Below, one piece after another: positions 8,031-16,252 of a DNA stretch of 32,530 nucleotides. The notes beneath the pieces are model-generated. The model saw nothing but the letters and a program-made list of their open reading frames with translations, had not been told where the DNA came from and did no database searches. A program made the translations under genes and the position numbers. The number at the start of each line of letters is the position of its first letter. The first letter of the stretch is position 1. This DNA is from an uncultured Pelagibacteraceae bacterium. GTDB taxonomy: Bacteria; Pseudomonadota; Alphaproteobacteria; Pelagibacterales; Pelagibacteraceae. The stretch lies in assembly GCA_902603925.1 (NCBI GenBank), contig CACKWQ010000010.1:1-32530 (forward strand), given 5' to 3'.

Positions 8031-8571
8031 TTTTATATCGATTAATTAAGCCGACTTGAAATGCAGTAAATATAAATGTAATCGGTAGCAAACCCCACAC
8101 TTTAAAATTTACCCAAAACTCCTCACTTTGTGTACGCCATACAAATTCGTTTAGAATTGCTAAGCTAAAGAAGAACAAAATCCATCTATTAGAAAGAATA
8201 TTCCAACCCTCGTCATTTATTTTTAATGAGTTACCCAATATTTTTTTTAATAAAGGTTCGTCTGAAAAAAATTTTCCTAGAAACAAACCAACACCAAATA
8301 TAATATTTACAATAGTGGGTTTTATATAGATAAAAATAGGGTTATTAAAATATATTGTCAAGGAACCAAAAAGTGTAATTAATATTCCACCTATCAAGGG
8401 AATCATTGGAATTTTTTTTTCTAAAAACCACACAATTACCAATGATATAATTGTTGCAACTATAAATGGAGGTATTGCTATTTTTAGATCTTTTCCGCTG
8501 TTATAGTAGAATCCAAAGAAAACTAGTAATGGACCAAAGTCCGTGACAAATTTGATCAAATTTTTATTCAC
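8020..8571 (-). CDS. yciB: YciB/IspZ inner-membrane septation protein
   Basis: This 183-residue protein has about five hydrophobic helices and no signal-type cleavage site. The motifs fit YciB (IspZ): KFVTDFGPLLVFFGFYY at the start, a PMIPLIGGILITLFGSLTIY segment, the IYIKPTIVNIIFG stretch, and NEFVWRTQSEEFWVNFKVWG before the last helix. YciB is linked to cell-envelope integrity and division; the older 'intracellular septation' label comes from Shigella. In many alphaproteobacteria this gene sits between ftsY and ccm genes. Here it is still near the ccm cluster, while ftsY is about 17 kb away. Confidence 0.9.
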   Translation of the reverse strand: MNKNLIKFVTDFGPLLVFFGFYYNSGKDLKIAIPPFIVATIISLVIVWFLEKKIPMIPLIGGILITLFGSLTIYFNNPIFIYIKPTIVNIIFGVGLFLGKFFSDEPLLKKILGNSLKINDEGWNILSNRWILFFFSLAILNEFVWRTQSEEFWVNFKVWGLLPITFIFTAFQVGLINRYKIDE

Positions 8572-8647
8572 AGATTATATTAACAGATTAACATAACATT
8601 CAAATTTTTTTTATTGATTTTTTTTTTCAAATACCCATATTAAGTCT

Positions 8648-8968
8648 GTGAGTACACAAAAAGCAAAATTTTCAATCGGTGATATTGTAAAACATAGACA
8701 TTTTGATTTTAGAGGGGTCATTTATGATGTTGACTTTGAATTTAATAATTCCGAAGAATGGTATCAATCAATACCTAAAAATGTAAGACCTAAAAAAGAT
8801 CAACCTTTCTACCATCTGTTAGCTGAAAACGATGAAATCACTTATGAAGCATACGTCTCTGAGCAAAATCTTTTAGTTGATAACTCAAATGAACCGATTA
8901 AACATCCTTTGATAAATGAAATTTTCTCTGGAAAAAAAGGATCTAGTTATTTTAAGCCCTCAAACTAG
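8648..8968 (+). CDS. hspQ: HspQ / YccV-like hemimethylated-DNA-binding domain protein
   Basis: This is a 106-residue cytoplasmic protein starting at GTG (8648); no in-frame ATG gives the family N-terminus. The motifs KFSIGDIVKHRHFDFRGVI, WYQSIPKNVRPKKDQPFYHLL and AYVSEQNL are those of the YccV domain. In enterobacteria HspQ is an adaptor that enhances Lon proteolysis and was also reported to bind hemimethylated oriC DNA; the alphaproteobacterial role is inferred. TTGATT (8614-8619) and TATTAA (8638-8643), 18 bases apart, could form its promoter, placing the transcript start almost on the GTG. This promoter match is weak because the gap is a T-rich run. Confidence 0.88.
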   Translation: MSTQKAKFSIGDIVKHRHFDFRGVIYDVDFEFNNSEEWYQSIPKNVRPKKDQPFYHLLAENDEITYEAYVSEQNLLVDNSNEPIKHPLINEIFSGKKGSSYFKPSN

Positions 8969-9035
8969 TCAATAAGTCAATTTTTAAACACAATTATCTC
9001 AAATCTTAGACATATCTCATATTTATTATTCATTA

Positions 9036-9093
9036 TCTGACCAGGAGTACAAAACTTCTTCCTTATTTATCTCCCTCTGTATTCTTGGTCAGA
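9036..9093. repeat. Long imperfect inverted repeat between hspQ and ccmC
   Basis: Arms 9036-9051 and 9078-9093 pair over 16 positions. Two pairs are G-U (9044/9085 and 9047/9082), and the rest are Watson-Crick in the RNA sense of the plus strand. The 26-base loop (9052-9077) is almost purely pyrimidine after its first bases. The stem is followed by GTTTCTT, a poor U-tract, so it could be a weak terminator for hspQ, an RNA stabiliser, or a DNA operator. Its right arm ends just where the -35 region of the likely ccmC promoter would begin. Confidence 0.6.
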
Positions 9094-9112
9094 GTTTCTT
9101 ATAGCAATAATC

Positions 9113-9121
9113 TGATATAAT
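9113..9121 (+). promoter_or_regulatory. Extended -10 promoter element upstream of ccmC
   Basis: TGATATAAT at 9113-9121 is a perfect extended -10 element (TGn followed by TATAAT). The expected start would be near 9128, giving a leader of about 10 bases before the ccmC ATG at 9138. There is no good -35 box at 16-18 bases, which extended -10 promoters can tolerate. The inverted repeat at 9036-9093 would lie just upstream of, not inside, this transcript. Confidence 0.5.
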
Positions 9122-9137
9122 GATTAAGTAATATTTA

Positions 9138-9833
9138 ATGATTAATTTTGTAGATATAAATAAGTTTACATTTAGAGCACAAAAATATGTTCTATTTCTT
9201 TTCGTAATAGTATTAAGTATTGGTCTTGTTGAGGCATTGATTTTGTCACCCGAGGATTATAAACAAAGTGATTCCGTAAGAATAATGTATGTACATGTTC
9301 CTTCAGCATGGACCTCACTTGGAATTTTTTTTAGCATAGCAATTTTGTCATTAGGAAATATTATTTTTAAAAATAAATATTATGGTCTAGTTGCAAAAAG
9401 CTTGGCACCATCAGGTCTTATATTTAATATAATTGCGTTAGTAACAGGTTCTATCTGGGGCAAACCAACCTGGGGAACATGGTGGGCATGGGATGCAAGA
9501 ATAACTTCAATGTTAATACTTTGTATATTTTATATTTTATATATTTTGACTTGGAGGATTTTTGAAAATAGACAAAATGTAAATAAAATTACTGCAATTT
9601 TATCAATACTAGGTCTGATAAATTTACCAATTATTAAGTTTTCAGTAGATTGGTGGTCAACTTTGCATCAACCTGCCTCAATAAGTCTCGCCAAAAGTTC
9701 AATTCATTCTTCTATGTTATTACCTTTGCTAATAATGACTGCGGCATTTGTACTTTTTTCTGTTTTAATATTTTTAATGAAATATAATATAGAACTGATA
9801 AAAATTAAAAATAAAGGATTAGACAGATTATGA
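9138..9833 (+). CDS. ccmC: Cytochrome c maturation haem-handling protein CcmC
   Basis: CcmC is the inner-membrane protein that loads haem onto the chaperone CcmE in system I cytochrome c biogenesis. This 231-residue protein has six hydrophobic helices. The tryptophan-rich periplasmic motif WGKPTWGTWWAWDARITS is intact, with flanking histidines in YVHVPSAW and TLHQPASI acting as haem ligands in the family. It opens the ccm run. The stop overlaps the ccmD start as ATGA (9830-9833), implying translational coupling. Confidence 0.96.
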   Translation: MINFVDINKFTFRAQKYVLFLFVIVLSIGLVEALILSPEDYKQSDSVRIMYVHVPSAWTSLGIFFSIAILSLGNIIFKNKYYGLVAKSLAPSGLIFNIIALVTGSIWGKPTWGTWWAWDARITSMLILCIFYILYILTWRIFENRQNVNKITAILSILGLINLPIIKFSVDWWSTLHQPASISLAKSSIHSSMLLPLLIMTAAFVLFSVLIFLMKYNIELIKIKNKGLDRL

Positions 9834-10063
9834 TAAACGATTTAATTTTAATGAATGGTTACGGATTTTATGTGTGGTCCTCATTTTCTTTTACTTTATT
9901 AAGTTTTTGTTATTTGTACTTTGTAACTAAAGCTCAATTAATAAAAGAACAAAATAAATTTTTGAAAAAATACTCCAATTTGGAAAACAATAAAGTTAAT
10001 GTGTTTAAAGAACAGAGAACTTTGAGAGAAATTTTAATTTATTCAAATATTTCTAAAATTTAA
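9830..10063 (+). CDS. ccmD: CcmD-like small membrane protein
   Basis: This 77-residue protein has one transmembrane helix (about residues 13-31) preceded by [13 protein letters not shown], the usual CcmD opening, and followed by a charged cytoplasmic tail. CcmD stabilises the CcmC-CcmE complex and helps release holo-CcmE. The sequence is poorly conserved throughout the family, so position between ccmC and ccmE carries much of the call. At 77 residues it is somewhat longer than the usual 45-65. Confidence 0.8.
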   Translation: MINDLILMNGYGFYVWSSFSFTLLSFCYLYFVTKAQLIKEQNKFLKKYSNLENNKVNVFKEQRTLREILIYSNISKI

Positions 10064-10074
10064 GTTATAGCCCC

Positions 10075-10491
10075 ATGACTGGTAAAAAGGTTAAATTTAG
10101 ATTTGCTTTTTTGACACTAATATTCTTATCATTAGTTTTAATAGTTTTTCTTATAATAAAATCCCTTGAAGAAAATGTGATATACTTTAAGTCCCCATCA
10201 GAAATTAAAAATTTATCTGAGCTTCCTAAAAAAAAGATAAGGGTCGGAGGAATGGTAAAAAAATCCTCAGTTGAAATAAACTTAGATAAAATTAACTTTA
10301 TAATTACAGACTTTAAAAATGAGATTAAAGTATCTTATTCAGGACCAGTTCCAAATCTTTTTACTGAGGAAAAGGGTGCTGTTGCAGAGGGCTTTCTTAA
10401 AGATAGAGAGTTCTTTCAAGCAACTAAAATTTTAGCAAAACATGATGAAAATTATATGCCGCCTGAAGTTAAAGAGGCCTTAGAAAAATAA
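10075..10491 (+). CDS. ccmE: Haem chaperone CcmE
   Basis: CcmE carries haem covalently in the periplasm from CcmC to the CcmF/H ligase. The 138-residue protein has an N-terminal membrane anchor (about residues 10-28) and an OB-fold domain beginning with IRVGGMV. The haem-binding motif [10 protein letters not shown] is present, with His123 as the expected covalent attachment residue and Tyr127 as the axial ligand. Its stop TAA shares its last base with the ATG of ccmF. Confidence 0.96.
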   Translation: MTGKKVKFRFAFLTLIFLSLVLIVFLIIKSLEENVIYFKSPSEIKNLSELPKKKIRVGGMVKKSSVEINLDKINFIITDFKNEIKVSYSGPVPNLFTEEKGAVAEGFLKDREFFQATKILAKHDENYMPPEVKEALEK

Positions 10492-12350
10492 TGTTAAATC
10501 AATTAGGATATTATTCATTAATATTTGGTCTATTGTTTTCAGTGTTAGCAATATTACAATCAATTAGGCCGGTTGTTAACAAAAGTAATTTAATCTCAAA
10601 AAATATTTATTTCTCAATTTTTTTGCAGTTTTTATTTGTAATACTAAGTTTTACTTTTTTAACCTCTTCTTTTGTTACTTCAGACTTCAGTAATTTAACA
10701 GTCTTTAATAACTCCCATACCGAAAAACCTCTTTTTTATAAAATTTCTGGAGTATGGGGTAATCACGAGGGTAGCTTGCTTCTTTGGCTTTTAGTTTTAA
10801 CTTTGTTCATTTTAATATTCGTTATTACCTCAAAAAAATTTGATAACAAATATAGATTGTTAACCATATTTTTTCAGGAAATTATTATATTTGGATTTTT
10901 TTTATTTATTATTTTAACTTCAAATCCATTTACTTACTTATATCCAGTGCCCTCTCAAGGATTAGGACTAAATCCAATACTTCAAGATCCTGCACTAGCA
11001 ATTCATCCACCCATTCTATACATTGGATATGTAGGAACATCGTTAGTTTTTTCGTCAGCCTTGGCCTCTACTATAAACAAAAATATAAATTCGGGATGGG
11101 CAAAACATATTAAAAAATGGGTACTAACATCTTGGATATTTCTGACAATCGGAATAATGTTAGGATCAATATGGGCATACTACGAATTAGGATGGGGAGG
11201 TTTTTGGTTTTGGGACCCGGTCGAAAACGTATCTCTTATGCCATGGTTTTGTTTGACTGCTTTAATACACACCTTATTGGTTCTTGAAAAAAGAAATCAA
11301 CTTAAAAACTGGTCTATAATATTAGCAATTTCAACTTTTTCATTGAGTATGAGTGGAACTTTTCTCGTAAGATCAGGAATACTTAACTCTATTCATACAT
11401 TTGCTAACGATCCTGCAAGAGGATTATTCATTTTGGTTTTTTTATTTTTGTTGGTTGTTTCAGCAATTTTAATTTTTTTTCTATATTCAAAAGATGAAAA
11501 TAAAAATATTAATTGGTTTAGCAAGGATGCCCTAATAATTATAAATAATTGGTTTATGATGTACTTTTTATCAGTTGTTTTCATTGGAACAGTTTATCCA
11601 ATCTTTTTAGAGGTATTAGCAAATGAAAAGATTTCTGTTGGACCTCCATTTTATCAAAAACTAATTATACCCTTTTTGATACCATTCTTATTAACAATGA
11701 TTTTATCAACTAGGCTTAGATGGGTCAAAGATAATATTTATAAAATAAATATAAAACAAATTTCTATTTTCACTTTAATGTCGTTATTAACAATATATTT
11801 TTTAAATATCTCTGACAAAAACTACTTATTTGCATCAATTTTAATATCATCATCTTTCTTTCTTTTTTTTAATAGCCTTAATGATTTTCTCAAAAAAAAC
11901 ATAAAACTTTCACAAAAAATATCTCACCTAGCTTTTAGTTGTCTTATATTAAGCATTTTATTAAATGGAATTTTTTCTAGTGAAATTAATACAAACATGA
12001 AAGAGGGTGATCAAATAAATTTTGAGAAAAAAATAATTAAATTTAAAACTATAAATTTTGAAAAAGAAAATAATTACAAATTACTGAGAGGAAATTTTGA
12101 ATTAGTTCGACCTGGAAAAAATATTTTAAGTTTTTATCCAGAAATACGAGTTTATGACCAACCAAAAATTTCCACTAGCGAAGCAGATATAAAAACCGAT
12201 TTATTTAGTGATAACTTTATTGTTTTTTCTTTACTAAATGATGAAGGTGTATTTAATGTAAGATATCAGAATAAACCATTTATGATCTGGATTTGGATTT
12301 CCTCGATTGTATTGGCAATAGGTGGTTTTTTTGCGATTGTTAGAAAATGA
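10491..12350 (+). CDS. ccmF: Cytochrome c haem lyase subunit CcmF
   Basis: This 619-residue polytopic membrane protein is the core of the haem ligation complex; with CcmH it attaches haem from holo-CcmE to CXXCH motifs of apocytochromes. Conserved blocks include GVWGNHEGSLLLW near residues 88-100, DPALAIHPPILYIGYVG near 165-181 and the WWD motif WGGFWFWDPVENVSLMPW. A large periplasmic domain precedes the last helix. It is slightly shorter than the usual 640-660 residues. Its 3' end overlaps ccmG by four bases (ATGA). Confidence 0.97.
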   Translation: MLNQLGYYSLIFGLLFSVLAILQSIRPVVNKSNLISKNIYFSIFLQFLFVILSFTFLTSSFVTSDFSNLTVFNNSHTEKPLFYKISGVWGNHEGSLLLWLLVLTLFILIFVITSKKFDNKYRLLTIFFQEIIIFGFFLFIILTSNPFTYLYPVPSQGLGLNPILQDPALAIHPPILYIGYVGTSLVFSSALASTINKNINSGWAKHIKKWVLTSWIFLTIGIMLGSIWAYYELGWGGFWFWDPVENVSLMPWFCLTALIHTLLVLEKRNQLKNWSIILAISTFSLSMSGTFLVRSGILNSIHTFANDPARGLFILVFLFLLVVSAILIFFLYSKDENKNINWFSKDALIIINNWFMMYFLSVVFIGTVYPIFLEVLANEKISVGPPFYQKLIIPFLIPFLLTMILSTRLRWVKDNIYKINIKQISIFTLMSLLTIYFLNISDKNYLFASILISSSFFLFFNSLNDFLKKNIKLSQKISHLAFSCLILSILLNGIFSSEINTNMKEGDQINFEKKIIKFKTINFEKENNYKLLRGNFELVRPGKNILSFYPEIRVYDQPKISTSEADIKTDLFSDNFIVFSLLNDEGVFNVRYQNKPFMIWIWISSIVLAIGGFFAIVRK

Positions 12351-12871
12351 AAAGAAAAATAATTTTTATTTTATGTATTTTTTTAACAATTTTTGTATTT
12401 TTATCTTTTTTCATGGGCTTAGACAAAGACAATGTGTATAAACCCATCAAAATCATAGACAATAAAATTTTAAATTTCAAAGGAGATGATCTCTATTCAA
12501 ATAAAATACTAGACTTAAATAATATTGTAGATACAAAATTTATCTTAATAAATATTTGGGCTTCATGGTGCAGTCCATGTAGATCTGAACATAAATATAT
12601 TTTACAACTAAAAAAAAACCAACAATTATCTATAATCGGTTTGAATTATAAAGATAAAGTCCAAAACGCTAAAAATTTTATTTTAGAATTAGGTAACCCA
12701 TATGATTTTATAATTAAAGATAAATCTGGAACGATTTCAATAGAGTTAGGTGCTTATGGAGTGCCGGAGACATTTATAGTAAATACTGAGACCAAGAAAG
12801 TTATTTATAAATATATAGGTCCTATAGATAAAGAAATTAAAAGCGAAATAGAAAAAATTATCAGATCATGA
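12347..12871 (+). CDS. ccmG: Periplasmic thiol-disulfide reductase CcmG (DsbE)
   Basis: This 174-residue membrane-anchored thioredoxin-fold protein reduces the CXXCH cysteines of apocytochrome c (or CcmH) before haem attachment. The anchor is at about residues 4-23. The active site WASWCSPC has Cys75 and Cys78, and GAYGVPETF near residue 136 supplies the cis-proline and the GVPET acidic signature typical of CcmG. It overlaps ccmF and ccmH by four bases on each side, so the set is likely translated as a coupled unit. Confidence 0.95.
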   Translation: MKRKIIFILCIFLTIFVFLSFFMGLDKDNVYKPIKIIDNKILNFKGDDLYSNKILDLNNIVDTKFILINIWASWCSPCRSEHKYILQLKKNQQLSIIGLNYKDKVQNAKNFILELGNPYDFIIKDKSGTISIELGAYGVPETFIVNTETKKVIYKYIGPIDKEIKSEIEKIIRS

Positions 12872-13233
12872 AAAAATTAATTAAATTAATCTTAATGATA
12901 TCTTTAACTTTTTTAAATCCAGTTTTAGCAAAAAGTAATGATGAAATTGCGAATAAAATTTCAAAAAATATTAGATGTTTGGTTTGTCAAGGTCAATCAG
13001 TTTACGACTCTCAATCCGATTTTGCAATTAGTGTAAGGGCTGTGATTGAAAAGAAAATTAACGATGGTAGCTCAGAAGAAGAAATTTATGAATATTTAAA
13101 GTCTAAATATGGAGAATGGATTTCATATGAACCTAAACTTAATAAATTCACTTATCTTCTTTGGTTATTACCGTTGATTTTATTTATTTTTGGTGGTCTA
13201 TTAATTTTTAAAAAAGTTTTTATAAGAATATAA
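12868..13233 (+). CDS. ccmH: Cytochrome c maturation thiol protein CcmH (CycL)
   Basis: This 121-residue protein has a signal peptide (about 1-21), the redox motif RCLVCQ (Cys37 and Cys40) followed by QSVYDSQSD, a helical region with KYGEWISYEP, and a C-terminal anchor at about residues 97-115. It works with CcmG and CcmF in handling apocytochrome thiols. The family's LRCLVCQ motif is complete apart from Ile for the first Leu. It is the last ccm gene of the run; no ccmI-like TPR gene follows. Confidence 0.95.
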   Translation: MKKLIKLILMISLTFLNPVLAKSNDEIANKISKNIRCLVCQGQSVYDSQSDFAISVRAVIEKKINDGSSEEEIYEYLKSKYGEWISYEPKLNKFTYLLWLLPLILFIFGGLLIFKKVFIRI

Positions 13234-13240
13234 ATAAACT

Positions 13241-13750
13241 ATGTATAAAATTTTAAGAATAATTCTTTTATCAAGTCTATTATTTACCTTTGGTTTTGCA
13301 GAGGAAAATACTAAACTTCCAAATGAACATGAGTGGAATTTTTATTCAGGAACTTTTGATTTTAGTGATGATGGAGCAAAATCAACTCTATTTGGAGTTC
13401 AACATCAAAACGAAAATTTGATTAGAGACAGTTTTTTAGGCACTCTATCTCCAGTAACTGGTGTTATGCTTACTGCAGATAATGCAAGGTATCTGTATAC
13501 TGGAGTTCAGGCTCAATATAAAATCGGTGCACTAAATATAGTTCCAAGTTTTACTCCAGGTCTTTATGGGGAGGGGGATGGTAAAGATTTAGGCCATATA
13601 GTAGAATTTAAAAGTGAAGTTCAGTTATCTCTAGACCTATCTTCGAAAACAGAATTAGGTTTTTCCTATAATCACTTGTCAAATGCAAGTTTAGGAGATA
13701 AAAATCCTGGGGCAAATAGTTATATGTTCAATTTTCTTAAAAAATTTTAA
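13241..13750 (+). CDS. PagL-like acyloxyacyl hydrolase family outer-membrane protein
   Basis: This 169-residue protein has a signal peptide (cleavage near FGFA-EE, residue 20) and alternating strands ending in aromatic Phe, as in an outer-membrane beta-barrel. The family motif YNHLSNASLGDKNPG lies at residues 143-157, with His145 and Ser147 matching the catalytic pair of PagL lipid A 3-O-deacylase. The position of the third PagL residue, a Glu 14 residues after His, holds Asn159. The family removes an acyl chain from lipid A; activity here is not assured. It begins 7 bases after ccmH and may be transcribed from the ccm promoter, though the roles are unrelated. Confidence 0.75.
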   Translation: MYKILRIILLSSLLFTFGFAEENTKLPNEHEWNFYSGTFDFSDDGAKSTLFGVQHQNENLIRDSFLGTLSPVTGVMLTADNARYLYTGVQAQYKIGALNIVPSFTPGLYGEGDGKDLGHIVEFKSEVQLSLDLSSKTELGFSYNHLSNASLGDKNPGANSYMFNFLKKF

Positions 13751-13759
13751 TAGTTACTT

Positions 13760-14908
13760 ATGGGATTAAAGGATTGCCACAATTTTGCAGATTTTAGAAA
13801 GCTAGCAAAAAAAAAATTACCATCACCAATTTTTCATTATATAGATGGTGCAGCAGATGATGAGATAACCTACAACAGAAATACTTCAGCTTTTAATGAT
13901 GTAGACTTGGTTCCAAATGTCTTAAGAGGTGTTGAAGATGTTGATTTATCAACTACAATTTTTGGAAAAAAACTTGATTTGCCTTTTTATTGTTCTCCAA
14001 CTGCTTTGCAAAGATTATTTCATTACGATGGAGAAAGAGCAGTAGGAAAAGCAGCTAAAAAATTTAACACTATGTTTGGTGTTTCTGCATTAGCAACCGT
14101 AAGTGTTGAAGAAATATCAGCTCTTATAGACACTCCAAAAATGTTTCAATTTTACTTTCATAAAGATAGAGGACTTAACGACTCGTGCTTAGAAAGAGCT
14201 AAAGCTGCTAAGTTTGATGTAATGGCTTTAACGGTAGATACCATTACCGGCGGTAACCGTGAACGAGACTTAAGAACCGGTTTTACATCTCCTCCTAAAC
14301 TTACTTTAGCAAGTTTATTTTCATTTGCCACTAAGCCAATGTGGGGAATAAATTATTTAACTAGAGGAAAATTCGAATTACCACATCTTCAAAACTATGT
14401 GAAAGAAGGCACAAGCACAAACACTTCTATAGGAAATTATTTTTCAACAATGCTTGATCAATCAATGAATTGGAAAGATGCAGAAAAACTTTGTTCCCAA
14501 TGGGGTGGTCATTTTGCTTTAAAAGGAGTTATGAGTGTTGAAGATGCTAAAAGAGCCGTAGATATTGGATGTACCGGAATTATGATTTCAAATCATGGTG
14601 GAAGACAATTAGATGGATCAAGATCACCATTTGATCAACTGTCTGAAATTGTTGATGCGGTTGGTGATAAATTGGATGTAATTTGTGAAGGAGGTTTCCA
14701 AAGAGGAACTCATATGCTTAAAGCATTATCTCTTGGTGCAAAAGCTTGTGCAGGTGGTAGATTATATTTATATGCACTAGCAGCTGCTGGTCAAGCAGGT
14801 GTTGAGAGGGCTTTAGGTCAATATAAAGCTGAACTCGAAAGAGATATGAAACTAATGGGATGTACTAAAATTAGTGACTTAAGCAAAAATAATTTAAGAT
14901 TTAGATAG
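13760..14908 (+). CDS. FMN-dependent (S)-2-hydroxyacid oxidase/dehydrogenase (LldD/glycolate oxidase family)
   Basis: This 382-residue TIM-barrel flavoprotein oxidises an (S)-2-hydroxyacid (lactate, glycolate or a longer one) to the 2-oxoacid. Residues corresponding to the spinach glycolate oxidase active site are all there: Tyr27, Tyr132 in QFYFHKD, Asp160 in LTVDT, Lys255 in LKGVMS, and His279 and Arg282 in SNHGGRQLDG. SPTALQ near residue 79 resembles the glycolate oxidase APTAMQ more than lactate-specific forms. The FMN-site stretch reads CEGGFQRGTH rather than the usual DGGIRRGTD. It starts 9 bases after the PagL-like gene and is followed by a 147-bp gap, then other 2-hydroxyacid genes. 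Confidence 0.9.
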   Translation: MGLKDCHNFADFRKLAKKKLPSPIFHYIDGAADDEITYNRNTSAFNDVDLVPNVLRGVEDVDLSTTIFGKKLDLPFYCSPTALQRLFHYDGERAVGKAAKKFNTMFGVSALATVSVEEISALIDTPKMFQFYFHKDRGLNDSCLERAKAAKFDVMALTVDTITGGNRERDLRTGFTSPPKLTLASLFSFATKPMWGINYLTRGKFELPHLQNYVKEGTSTNTSIGNYFSTMLDQSMNWKDAEKLCSQWGGHFALKGVMSVEDAKRAVDIGCTGIMISNHGGRQLDGSRSPFDQLSEIVDAVGDKLDVICEGGFQRGTHMLKALSLGAKACAGGRLYLYALAAAGQAGVERALGQYKAELERDMKLMGCTKISDLSKNNLRFR

Positions 14909-14949
14909 TCAAATTAAATTAATAGAGATAAAAAACATAGTAGATCCAT

Positions 14950-14955
14950 TATAAT
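14950..14955 (+). promoter_or_regulatory. Isolated TATAAT box before the aminotransferase gene
   Basis: A perfect TATAAT lies in the 147-bp gap at 14909-15055, but there is no convincing -35 box 16-18 bases upstream. It would give a leader of about 90 bases before the ATG at 15056. I see no stable hairpin or other signal in the remainder of this gap, except a Shine-Dalgarno-like AAAGG at 15042-15046. Confidence 0.3.
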
Positions 14956-15055
14956 GCGTTATTTTATTCATTTATAAATTTTTATTAGACACTTGTTTAT
15001 TTTTAAGTTAGTTTTTCAAAATTAACAATCTGAAATTTATGAAAGGTAAATAAAA

Positions 15056-16219
15056 ATGAAGTTGGCTACAAATTTAAATAGACTAGGTACAGAAACTGCT
15101 TTTAGTGTCTTAGCTGAGGCTAAAGCTCTAGAGGCTAAAGGAAATCCCATGATACACCTTGGATTAGGCCAACCAGATTTTAAAACGCCTAAACATGTAG
15201 TTGAGGCTGCAAAAAAAGCCCTTGATGATGGTCATCATGGCTATGTAATGTCAAACGGCATTCCGGAATGTAGACAGGCAGTAACTAGATGGATCAAAAG
15301 AAGATATGACGCCGATGTAGATTTTGAAAGAATTTTAATTATGCCAGGAGGCAAACCAACAATGAGTTATGCAATACAATGTTTTGGCGAGCCAGGAGCA
15401 GAGATCATTCATCCAACACCTGCTTTTCCAATATATGAGTCAATGATTAATTATACTGGATCAACACCTGTTCCTTACGATTTAACCGAAGATAAAGATT
15501 TAAAATTTAATCCTGAAAAAATTTTATCATTGATTACTGATAAAACCAGATTATTAATTTTAATTAACCCAAATAACCCTACAGGCAGTTTTGTAGAAAA
15601 AGAGTCCATTGATGTTTTGGCCGAAGGTTTAAAAAAACATCCACATGTTACTATTTTAAGTGATGAGATTTATAGTAGACAGATTTTTGATAATAAGGAC
15701 ATGCCTTCATTTTTTCACTATCCCGAGTTAAGGGACAGGTTGATAGTGTTGGAGGGATGGAGCAAAGCTTATTCAATGACAGGATGGAGATTAGGATGGA
15801 GTTTTTGGCCGAAAGAATTAGTTGAACATGTAAATAAACTTTTAATAAATAGTGTATCATGTGTGAATGCGGCAGCTCAATTTGCTGGTATTGCCGCATT
15901 AGATGGTCCTGACGACTCTATTGATGCCATGATGGTAAAATTCACTCAAAGAAGAGACCTGATTCATAAAGGACTTAATGAGCTACCAGGCGTAGAATGT
16001 AGTTTGCCCGGAGGCGCATTCTATGCATTTCCAAATGTAAGTGGGACGGGAATGAGTGGAGCTGAATTTTGTAAAAAAGCTATGCATGAAGCAGGTGTTG
16101 CAATTGTTCCAGGAACAGCTTTTGGCAAAACATGCAACGATTATGTGAGATTTAGTTTTGCAGCATCTCAAGACAATATTTCTCAAGCTTTACAAAACAT
16201 TAAAAAAATGTTGGGTTAA
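15056..16219 (+). CDS. Class I/II PLP-dependent aminotransferase
   Basis: This 387-residue cytoplasmic fold-type I aminotransferase belongs to the aspartate aminotransferase superfamily. Key features are NPNNPTG at 171-177 (pyridine-ring contact), DEIYS at 203-207, the PLP lysine Lys237 in EGWSKAYSMTGWRLGW with phosphate-binding Arg245, and a C-terminal YVRFSFA with the substrate-carboxylate Arg. The amino donor and 2-oxoacid are not readable. The neighbours suggest it transaminates a 2-oxoacid (glyoxylate, pyruvate or similar) made by the hydroxyacid dehydrogenases. AAAGG lies 9 bases before the ATG. Confidence 0.9.
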   Translation: MKLATNLNRLGTETAFSVLAEAKALEAKGNPMIHLGLGQPDFKTPKHVVEAAKKALDDGHHGYVMSNGIPECRQAVTRWIKRRYDADVDFERILIMPGGKPTMSYAIQCFGEPGAEIIHPTPAFPIYESMINYTGSTPVPYDLTEDKDLKFNPEKILSLITDKTRLLILINPNNPTGSFVEKESIDVLAEGLKKHPHVTILSDEIYSRQIFDNKDMPSFFHYPELRDRLIVLEGWSKAYSMTGWRLGWSFWPKELVEHVNKLLINSVSCVNAAAQFAGIAALDGPDDSIDAMMVKFTQRRDLIHKGLNELPGVECSLPGGAFYAFPNVSGTGMSGAEFCKKAMHEAGVAIVPGTAFGKTCNDYVRFSFAASQDNISQALQNIKKMLG

Positions 16220-16252
16220 TCCTAATTTTCTTATAGGTTCAGCTATATACAA

